Shown here piece after piece: positions 6,809 to 12,661 of a DNA stretch of 19,232 nucleotides. Positions within the stretch are counted from its first letter, which is position 1, and each line of letters opens with the position of its first letter. The notes beneath the pieces are model-generated. The model searched no databases. It saw only the letters and a list, made by a program, of their open reading frames with translations, and was not told the origin of the DNA. The translations under genes were made by a program, and so were the position numbers. Source of the stretch: JAJYIV01 sp964616135 (GTDB lineage: Bacteria > Patescibacteriota > Patescibacteriia > UBA9934 > GWF2-40-263); the NCBI GenBank assembly GCA_964616135.1, contig CAZTTQ010000017.1, positions 1 through 19,232 of the forward strand, in the 5' to 3' direction.

Positions 6809-7973
6809 ATTTTGCGCGGGATTTGAGCGACGCGTCCGGTTTCTTGCCACCCCACTTTTTAGGCGTGCGGGCCAAAGCCTCGTCCATTACGTCTTTTTGC
6901 ATTTCTTCCAAGTGCGTTTTTGCGTCCGTGACGAAAGAGGGGGTGGCGGAGACCGGTTCGCCTTTTTTGCGGGCGACGGCGCGCAGGACGGCCTGCGCGA
7001 TGGAGGGGGCCGTGAGGCCGAACGCTTCCAAAAGTTGGTTGGGCTCGCCACTTTCGCCAAAGCGGTCGCGCATGCCGATGCGTTCCACTGGCACGGGCGC
7101 GGTTTCCGCGAGGAGTTCGCACACGGCGCCTCCCAAGCCGCCGACGATTTGGGCTTCTTCCACCGTCACGACCGCACCGGTTTCTTTGGCGGCCGAAACG
7201 ATCGTTTTTGCGTCCAACGGTTTTACCGTGTGCGCGTTGACGACGCGTACCTGCAGTCCATGGGTCTTTGCGAGCACTTCCGCGGCGACCAACGCCTCAT
7301 AGAGCAGGGGGCCGCTTCCGATGATGGCCGCGTCTGTCCCGTGGCGGAACACTTCCGCGCGGCCGATCTGGAACGGGGTTTTCGCCGTGGTGAAGACCGG
7401 GGATTTTTCACGCGCGAAGCGCACGTAGGCCGGGCCGAAGGATGCGGCGGTCGCCAATGTGGCTTTGCGCGTTTCTTCACGGTCGCAAGGGACGACGACG
7501 CGCATGTGTGGCATGGCGCGCATAAGCGCGATGTCCTCCAGCATCTGGTGCGTGGCACCGTCAGGACCGACGGAGACGCCCGCGTGCGCCCCGGCGATCT
7601 TTACGTTGCTGCCTTGGAGCGCGACGGTCGTGCGGATCTGCTCCCAGTTGCGTCCCGGGGAAAACGCCGCGTAACTGGCAATGAAGGGAACCTTCCCGGA
7701 GAGCGCCATGCCGGCGGCGATGGAAGCCAGGCTCTGTTCCGAGACGCCCATCTGGACGAACCGGTCCGGAAAGGCCTTTTTGAAGGCGAGCGCGCGCGTA
7801 GATTCGGACAAGTCGGCGCAGAGAACGACGACGTTCGGGTCTTTCGCCCCCGCCTCTACCAATGCGTCGCCGAACCCATCGCGCGTGGGTGCCTGCGCGA
7901 GTTTTTTCACGTCGAACACGTCCCGCGCGAGGCAGGCGTCTTTGTTCAATCCGCGCAGGAGACGTTTCAACAT
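6807..7973 (-). CDS. tkt: Transketolase, C-terminal subunit (pyrimidine-binding and C-terminal domains)
   Basis: The 388-residue protein covers the second half of transketolase. The pyrimidine-binding domain begins about residue 28 (PTRDGFGDALVEAG), contains FVQMGVSEQS with the catalytic Glu79 that activates thiamine diphosphate, and PFIASYAAF and GPDGATHQMLED further on. The C-terminal domain includes VVNAHTVKPLD and EEAQIVGGLGG. The last ~55 residues are a lysine-rich tail beyond the usual end. It must pair with the N-terminal subunit (8921-9820) to transfer two-carbon units between pentose, triose, tetrose and hexose phosphates. Its start is one base after the DUF4349 stop (TAA-T-ATG). Two-gene transketolases are common in archaea and some bacteria; here the halves are not adjacent. 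Confidence 0.9.
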   Translation of the reverse strand: MLKRLLRGLNKDACLARDVFDVKKLAQAPTRDGFGDALVEAGAKDPNVVVLCADLSESTRALAFKKAFPDRFVQMGVSEQSLASIAAGMALSGKVPFIASYAAFSPGRNWEQIRTTVALQGSNVKIAGAHAGVSVGPDGATHQMLEDIALMRAMPHMRVVVPCDREETRKATLATAASFGPAYVRFAREKSPVFTTAKTPFQIGRAEVFRHGTDAAIIGSGPLLYEALVAAEVLAKTHGLQVRVVNAHTVKPLDAKTIVSAAKETGAVVTVEEAQIVGGLGGAVCELLAETAPVPVERIGMRDRFGESGEPNQLLEAFGLTAPSIAQAVLRAVARKKGEPVSATPSFVTDAKTHLEEMQKDVMDEALARTPKKWGGKKPDASLKSRAK

Positions 7974-7974
7974 A

Positions 7975-8928
7975 TTAGCGGCGGTTCCGGCGTTTAAGGA
8001 TGACGACGACGCCCCAGACGAGCAAGGCAAGGGGGATGAGGGTTCCGCCGCCGATGACGGCGAACCAGATGAGCCACGTGGCGAGGCCTTGGAATACCGC
8101 GACCAGGGTCTGCGCGGCGGTTTTCAGGTCATTCAACGGGCGGAAATCGCGTCCAGGCACCGTCACGCGCGCGTCTTCCGACAGGGAGACGGACAACGTC
8201 GCGTAGGACGTTTGGTTGCCCAGGTATTTCAGGCGGCCCTGCAACGATTCGATCTGGGAACGTACGCCGCCCAAGTAGGACTGCACGGACAGGATGTCCT
8301 GTACGTTCTGGGCCTTTTTGAGGATGTTCAGGTATTCGGTTTCCTGCGCCTTGGCGTTGCGGAGCTGGGCTTCCAGGTCCGTGTACTGCTCCGTCACGTC
8401 CTGGCCGCCGACGTTTTCGCTTTTGACCTGCGTGGCAAGCTTTTTGGACTCGGCCAGGGCATCGTCAAAGCGGGCGGAGGGGATGCGGATGACGACGGAA
8501 CCGAATTTGGTGCCGTCCGTCCGTTCCTCAAGCGAGGAATTCTGCACGTAGCCGCCCATGCCCGTTGCGAGCGCGGCGAGGGAAGACGCGGCGGCATCCG
8601 CGTGTTCGACGGAGAGTGAAAGATAGCCCGTCTTAATAATCTTTTGGTCCACTTCCGCGGCAGTGGCGCCGGCCGTCTGTTGCATCATGGGCGGCGCGAA
8701 TGCCATCTTGCCGGCAAAGCCGGCGGAGGAATCCTCGGCATAAAACGCGTCCACACGTTCCGCCAGGGGAGATGGGGCGACGGCATTGGAAACGGACAGG
8801 CCGGACATCATGCCGCGCGACCCAGCGGAGGGAAGGACGGTGATGCCGACGGCCACGGCAATGGAGAGGAGTCCGATGCCTCCGGCGGCAAGGATAAGCG
8901 GGGAAATGCGACGGGTCATATTATTCAT
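7975..8928 (-). CDS. DUF4349 membrane protein
   Basis: The 317-residue protein has an N-terminal signal anchor (about 8-33, LILAAGGIGLLSIAVAVGIT), then an extracytoplasmic region with the DUF4349 hallmarks: IIKTGYLSLSVEHADAA, GGYVQNSS, VVIRIPSARFDDAL and QDVTEQYTDLEAQLRNAK. The last passes into a probable coiled coil (about 185-235), followed by a C-terminal membrane helix (about 282-308) and the basic end KRRNRR. The role of this family is unknown; envelope stress or surface-assembly functions have been guessed. The gene overlaps the end of the transketolase N-subunit by 8 bp and is followed after one base by the C-subunit. Met4 is an alternative start. A membrane protein between two cytosolic enzyme subunits is unusual. 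Confidence 0.85.
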   Translation of the reverse strand: MNNMTRRISPLILAAGGIGLLSIAVAVGITVLPSAGSRGMMSGLSVSNAVAPSPLAERVDAFYAEDSSAGFAGKMAFAPPMMQQTAGATAAEVDQKIIKTGYLSLSVEHADAAASSLAALATGMGGYVQNSSLEERTDGTKFGSVVIRIPSARFDDALAESKKLATQVKSENVGGQDVTEQYTDLEAQLRNAKAQETEYLNILKKAQNVQDILSVQSYLGGVRSQIESLQGRLKYLGNQTSYATLSVSLSEDARVTVPGRDFRPLNDLKTAAQTLVAVFQGLATWLIWFAVIGGGTLIPLALLVWGVVVILKRRNRR

Positions 8929-9820
8929 GTTCGCTGGTTATGCGTCCTCCCATGGTGCGTAGCGCGGCAATGGCGGCGCGGCTTTCCTCACCCGCCTTGG
9001 GCGGCTTCCCGTGCCATTCGAAGTCGTATTCCATGTACGGAACGCCGTAGCCGGGGATGGTTTCGGCCAAAATCACGGTGGGTCTGTCCGAAACGCCGTG
9101 GGCCCGCCCGACCGCGGCGATGAAGTCGCGGACGTCGTTGCCCGCGCAGGTCTCCACGTTCATGCCGAAGGCGCGGAACTTATCGGCGAGCGGTTCAAGC
9201 GGCATGATGTCTTCCGTGCCGCCGTCGATCTGGATGTTGTTGCGGTCGATGATGAACGTGCAGTTATACAGGCGGTTGCGAGAGGCAAAGAGCAGTGCTT
9301 CCCAGGTTTGCCCGGCCTGTAATTCGCCATCCGACATGAGACAGTAGACGCGCCAGGGCTTCTTATCCATGAGCGCGGCGTACGCCATGCCTGCCGCCTG
9401 GGAGGATCCGGAGCCCAGGGGGCCGGAGGTCGTCTCAAGGCCCGGCAATTTGATCCGTTCCGGGTGACCCTGAAGGGGAGAACCCAATTTCCGCAGGGTC
9501 ATGAGCCACTTTTTGGGGAAGTAGCCCGCTTCCGCCATGGCGGCATAGCGCACGGGGCAGATGTGTCCGTTGGAAAGGACCAGGCGGTCCCGGTCCGGCC
9601 AGTCCGGATTTTTTGGATCATGCGCCATCACGTGGAAGTACAGCGCCGTAAAGATGTCCGCCATGCCAAGCGGACCGGCGGAATGGCCGGAACCCGCTTC
9701 CACCAGCATGTCGATGACGTCCTCGCGGATACGGAACGCCGTTTCTTCCAGCCGCATGGCTTCCCGGTCGTGCAGGTGGAGAGGTTGCCGTACGGTGGGG
9801 CCTTTGGTGGGGAGGGGCAT
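8921..9820 (-). CDS. tkt: Transketolase, N-terminal subunit (thiamine diphosphate-binding domain)
   Basis: The 299-residue protein carries the thiamine diphosphate-binding half of transketolase: GSGHSAGPLGMADI with a substrate-phosphate histidine, SNGHICPV, LQGHPE, then the TTSGPLGSGSSQAAG segment, and the cofactor motif that runs from MSDGELQAG to DRNNIQIDG (a GDG...N type motif with Ser in the first place). It would form the active site together with the C-terminal subunit encoded downstream (6807-7973). The gene opens the operon just after a TGTTAAACT promoter. Its final codons overlap the DUF4349 start (ATGAATAA), so translation of the next gene is probably coupled to it. Confidence 0.9.
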   Translation of the reverse strand: MPLPTKGPTVRQPLHLHDREAMRLEETAFRIREDVIDMLVEAGSGHSAGPLGMADIFTALYFHVMAHDPKNPDWPDRDRLVLSNGHICPVRYAAMAEAGYFPKKWLMTLRKLGSPLQGHPERIKLPGLETTSGPLGSGSSQAAGMAYAALMDKKPWRVYCLMSDGELQAGQTWEALLFASRNRLYNCTFIIDRNNIQIDGGTEDIMPLEPLADKFRAFGMNVETCAGNDVRDFIAAVGRAHGVSDRPTVILAETIPGYGVPYMEYDFEWHGKPPKAGEESRAAIAALRTMGGRITSEHE

Positions 9821-9836
9821 AGGCGATGTTGTTCCT

Positions 9837-9845
9837 AGTTTAACA
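9837..9845 (-). promoter_or_regulatory. Extended -10 promoter of the transketolase-DUF4349 operon
   Basis: TG-T-TAAACT on the minus strand, right after the T-tract of the preceding terminator. Expected start about 10 nt before the ATG at 9820. Confidence 0.55.
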
Positions 9846-9878
9846 CGAAAAACAAAGACCGCCCGCAGGCGGCCTTTG
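9843..9878 (-). terminator. Terminator of the cupredoxin-like gene
   Basis: On the minus strand CAAAGGCCGCC and GGCGGTCTTTG pair with one G-U wobble (a mismatch on the other strand), followed by a T-rich tract. The direction is therefore leftward. Confidence 0.8.
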
Positions 9879-9886
9879 GAAAACTT

Positions 9887-10675
9887 TTATTGGACGTTGA
9901 CGACGCCGGTATTCGCCGGCTTCAGGCTGTCGAAGAACGTGTAGGTACCCGGCTTCTTGAAGGCCTTGGTGAAGGATTCACCCGCTTTCAAGGTGCCCGT
10001 GCCCCAGGAGAGGTCATCCGCCGTAGCCGTGTGGTCCGCGCTGTCCTTATTGGTGAACTTCACGGATTGGCCGACGGAAATGTCGATGCTGCCGCCAAAG
10101 CCTGCGGACGTGATGTCCACGTACTTGGGGAATTGCAGGTTCTTGTCGGAGCCGATGCTGGTCGCCGCCGCCATAACGCTCGACTTGTTGAAGTCAGAGC
10201 CTGCGGCGATGTCCGCGCCCCCCTGCTTGTAGTTGCCAAAGAAGGCGTCCGGCACGTCGTCGATCATCTTGTTCCAGTTGCTGCCGTACAAGGCGACGGC
10301 CGCGGCTTCCGACGTGACCCAGCGGAGCGTGCCGCCGGCGTCAACCGCGTAGGTCTTGGGATCCGAGTTGATCTTGAGCATCTTGACCCCCGGCTTGTAA
10401 GTCACGTTGCCGCCGAGCTGGATTTTACCAAGGTCGGCGTCCGACAGGGTCTTAACCGTGTCGAAGTTGCTGTACCACGTGAAGTACGTCTTGTCGTTGG
10501 GGAAGACGTAGCGGAACCCGTCCTTGCCGTAGTAGTACACGGCCGTCAGGGACGTGCCGCGGACCAAGTCACCCGGCTGCACTTGGGAGAGCGAGGTAGC
10601 GGCCAGAGCGGGAACGACGCCCATGAACCCGGAGGCCATGGCGGCGATGCTGAAGGAAGCGATCAGTTTCTTCAT
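9887..10675 (-). CDS. Secreted protein with a degenerate cupredoxin-like C-terminal domain
   Basis: The 262-residue protein begins with a clear signal peptide (MKKLIASFSIAAMASGF, likely cleavage after ALA near residue 26). Residues 33-150 form a tyrosine- and tryptophan-rich domain (PGDLVRGTSLTAVYYYG, RYVFPNDKTYFTWY, LRWVTSEAAA) of a kind I associate with surface proteins of Patescibacteria; its function is unknown. Residues 185-262 read like a plastocyanin-type beta sandwich: VGQSVKFTNKDSADHTATAD, then LKAGESFTKAFKKPGTYTFF and GVVNVQ. His215 stands at a usual copper ligand position, but the Cys-x-x-x-x-His-Met segment is replaced by DSLKPANTG, so type 1 copper binding is unlikely. It is probably expressed alone from its own promoter. 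Confidence 0.8.
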   Translation of the reverse strand: MKKLIASFSIAAMASGFMGVVPALAATSLSQVQPGDLVRGTSLTAVYYYGKDGFRYVFPNDKTYFTWYSNFDTVKTLSDADLGKIQLGGNVTYKPGVKMLKINSDPKTYAVDAGGTLRWVTSEAAAVALYGSNWNKMIDDVPDAFFGNYKQGGADIAAGSDFNKSSVMAAATSIGSDKNLQFPKYVDITSAGFGGSIDISVGQSVKFTNKDSADHTATADDLSWGTGTLKAGESFTKAFKKPGTYTFFDSLKPANTGVVNVQ

Positions 10676-10706
10676 AGCAAGTGAGGATGGGTAAAGTTCG
10701 TGAACG

Positions 10707-10715
10707 AGTATATCA
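10707..10715 (-). promoter_or_regulatory. Extended -10 promoter overlapping the rpe stop codon
   Basis: TGA-TATACT on the minus strand: the rpe stop codon TGA (10715-10713) itself supplies the TGN of the extended -10. Expected start near 10700, about 25 nt before the ATG at 10675. Confidence 0.6.
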
Positions 10716-11369
10716 CGTGGGTTTTCCGTCGGCGAGGCGGGAAAGCGCGGCGAGCGCCGCCGCTTGGTCCGCGGCCCCGAAAATGGCGTGGGCGGCGACG
10801 ATACGGTCGCAGCCGGCGGCCAACAGGGAGGGGATCAGTTCCGGCGTGGCGCCGCCGTCCATTTCTAGCGCCAATTCCGGCCAACGCTTTTTGGCGTCAC
10901 GGATCTTTTGCAAGATGGACGTACCAAGGAACCGCTGATTCGAGGCGCCCGGATGGACGCCCATGAGGGTCAGCTGGGAGATCATACGCGCCACCGCGGC
11001 AATTTCTTCCAGTGGGCTTTCCGGGTTGAGCGCCAAGCCGGCCTCCAGGTTCCAGTTCTTTAACTCTCGAATGACGGCGCCGGCCGGATGCGACATTTCC
11101 GCATGGACGATGGCCCGCGTGAGTCCGGGGACGTGCGTTTGCCATGCTTCTGCGATGGGGAGCGGGTTTTCCACCATCAGGTGGAGTTCGAACTTGGCGG
11201 AGGTGCGCAGGGCGCCGACGGCTCGCGCGTCATGCCAGTTGGTCTGCGGGAACAGGGTGCCGTCCAATACGTCCACGTGCACCAGATCCGCTCCGCCTTC
11301 CACCAATCGCAGCCGTTGCTCAAACTCGTCCTTGGATTCGACCAGTAAAGAGGGGACAATCTGGCACAT
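10713..11369 (-). CDS. rpe: Ribulose-phosphate 3-epimerase
   Basis: The 218-residue TIM-barrel protein has every expected active-site residue: Ser7 in VPSLL, His31 and Asp33 in HVDVLDG, His63 in LHLMVENP, and Asp171 in EMDGG, with the phosphate-binding segments GVHPGASNQRF and AAHAIFG. It interconverts ribulose-5-phosphate and xylulose-5-phosphate, supplying the ketose donor for the transketolase encoded nearby. Its length is usual for the family. The gene starts two bases after the rpiB stop (TAG-CT-ATG), so the two form an operon. The upstream open frame overlaps rpiB and was rejected as the start. Confidence 0.92.
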   Translation of the reverse strand: MCQIVPSLLVESKDEFEQRLRLVEGGADLVHVDVLDGTLFPQTNWHDARAVGALRTSAKFELHLMVENPLPIAEAWQTHVPGLTRAIVHAEMSHPAGAVIRELKNWNLEAGLALNPESPLEEIAAVARMISQLTLMGVHPGASNQRFLGTSILQKIRDAKKRWPELALEMDGGATPELIPSLLAAGCDRIVAAHAIFGAADQAAALAALSRLADGKPT

Positions 11370-11371
11370 AG

Positions 11372-11833
11372 CTAGGAACGTTCGTGTTCTTCGATCTCCG
11401 TCAGTTTTTTGAGGCGTCGGATGTGGCGTTCTTCTCCGGAGAACGGGGTCTCTAACCATGTCTTTACGATCGCGCGCGCTTCCTTATCTTTCAAAAATCG
11501 GGCGGGGAGGCAGAGGACGTTGCTGTGGTCGTCGTTGCGACTGGTTTTGGCCACTTCCTCATTGAACCCGGTGGCCGCGCGGGAGCCGCGCACTTTGTTG
11601 GCCACCATGCAGATTCCCTGGGCGTTGCCACATAGGACGATGCCCATGCCGTTCGGGTCCGTCACCACGCGTTTGGCCACCGCGTGGCCAAAGTCCGGGT
11701 AGTCATCATCCGCGACGAGGTGTTCATTCCCCATGTCGATAACGGAATACCCGTCAGCTTTTAGGAATTCCTCAATGTTTTCCTTCAACTTCCAGCCCGC
11801 GTGGTCGGCGCCAATGTAGATGGTCGGTTTCAT
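11372..11833 (-). CDS. rpiB: Ribose-5-phosphate isomerase B
   Basis: The 153-residue protein matches RpiB: IYIGADHAGWKLK at the N-terminus with Asp10 and His11, DYPDFGHAVA at 44-53, and GIVLCGNAQGICM with the catalytic Cys68. The last loop reads GNAQG where most family members have GTGIG. RDDHSNVLCLPAR-like residues near 100-112 complete the phosphate site. It converts ribulose-5-phosphate to ribose-5-phosphate for nucleotide synthesis. It is the first gene of an rpiB-rpe operon; the ATG comes about 3 nt after the predicted transcription start, so the mRNA would be nearly leaderless. Confidence 0.93.
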   Translation of the reverse strand: MKPTIYIGADHAGWKLKENIEEFLKADGYSVIDMGNEHLVADDDYPDFGHAVAKRVVTDPNGMGIVLCGNAQGICMVANKVRGSRAATGFNEEVAKTSRNDDHSNVLCLPARFLKDKEARAIVKTWLETPFSGEERHIRRLKKLTEIEEHERS

Positions 11834-11842
11834 ACTGGCGCG

Positions 11843-11851
11843 AGTATAGCA
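11843..11851 (-). promoter_or_regulatory. Extended -10 promoter of rpiB-rpe
   Basis: TG-C-TATACT on the minus strand ends 9 nt before the rpiB ATG. No convincing -35. Confidence 0.65.
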
Positions 11852-11935
11852 CGGGATACGCTTGACCTTTTCTTAAAAAAGTGCACAAATACCCCTCTCG
11901 GCATATCCCCAACGTGGCCGAGACGAGGAACGACC

Positions 11936-12553
11936 ATGGATATCATGGAAAGGCTTTTGAAGCAGAGGCTGGAGACAGAGGGAGTGAGTCCGGAGGCATT
12001 CAACAGGTGGAGCGCTGGAATCGGCTCAGACCGGTGCCGCGCGTATCTGGAGGCACTGGTCGGCGCCTTCAAGGTCGATGCGGCCGCGCGTCTGTTTCCG
12101 GAGCCCTGGAAGCAGATCGATGTGGGGAGGTACGCCTCGTACGTCGGGATCTTGAGGGATCTCACCCACGCGCGGGTGGAATCTTCGGATGGCGTTCGGG
12201 TGCTGGTGGAAGCGGCTGGTGCTCTCGCGAGTGATCGGGGACAGATCCCTATCCATCGCGCACAGATGCGCGACCTCGGACCAGAGGATCAGGTTGCCGC
12301 TCGCCATGTTCTTGAACGGGCGTCAGAGACCGGGTTCCGTCCGGTTACTCTCGAGACGGCCCTCCTGCTTGTCCTGCGGTACACGGAACAGCGCGTCGGG
12401 GAGACGCTCGTGATCCCCCTGTCGGTGCCCGCGCCCGATCCCCAGCGGATCCTGATCGTCAGGTGCTCCATGGGAGACAAGAGGAGCATCGAACTCGGAT
12501 GGGGGCCCCAGGAGGTGAGGGAACCCGACGACTACTGGATCTTCACCCGTTGA
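11936..12553 (+). CDS. Hypothetical protein (205 aa)
   Basis: The product starts MDIMERLLKQRLETEGVSP and has no signal peptide, membrane helix or motif I recognise; it is soluble, acidic and mostly helical in its first half. The start at 11936 is set by GAGG 8 nt upstream, a conventional Shine-Dalgarno sequence that most neighbours lack. Codon choice also differs: AGG, GAG, CTC and ATC are used freely and GC is high, as in the embedded gene at 18451. The gene sits alone between divergent rpiB and ileS, with its own terminator (12559-12599). A candidate -35 (TTGACC, 11862-11867) has only a weak -10 partner. A transferred or lineage-specific gene is possible. Confidence 0.75.
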   Translation: MDIMERLLKQRLETEGVSPEAFNRWSAGIGSDRCRAYLEALVGAFKVDAAARLFPEPWKQIDVGRYASYVGILRDLTHARVESSDGVRVLVEAAGALASDRGQIPIHRAQMRDLGPEDQVAARHVLERASETGFRPVTLETALLLVLRYTEQRVGETLVIPLSVPAPDPQRILIVRCSMGDKRSIELGWGPQEVREPDDYWIFTR

Positions 12554-12558
12554 AGCTG

Positions 12559-12599
12559 AGGCGCTTGGGACCTGCGTTCCCCAGCGCCTTTTTCTTTTT
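12559..12599 (+). terminator. Terminator of the 205-aa gene
   Basis: AGGCGC (12559-12564) pairs with GCGCCT (12584-12589), extended inward by TGGG/CCCA, followed by TTTTTCTTTTT. The promoter of ileS follows within 10 nt. Confidence 0.8.
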
Positions 12600-12608
12600 C
12601 CGGGCCTT

Positions 12609-12617
12609 TGTTAGGAT
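12609..12617 (+). promoter_or_regulatory. Extended -10 promoter of ileS
   Basis: TG-T-TAGGAT, with a start expected near 12624 and a leader of about 38 nt. The leader contains GGCC-TATTTTT-GGCC, a small hairpin. It is too short for a T-box. Confidence 0.5.
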
Positions 12618-12661
12618 GCATTTGCTCTGATCCTGGCCTATTTTTGGCCGAATTCCACCCT

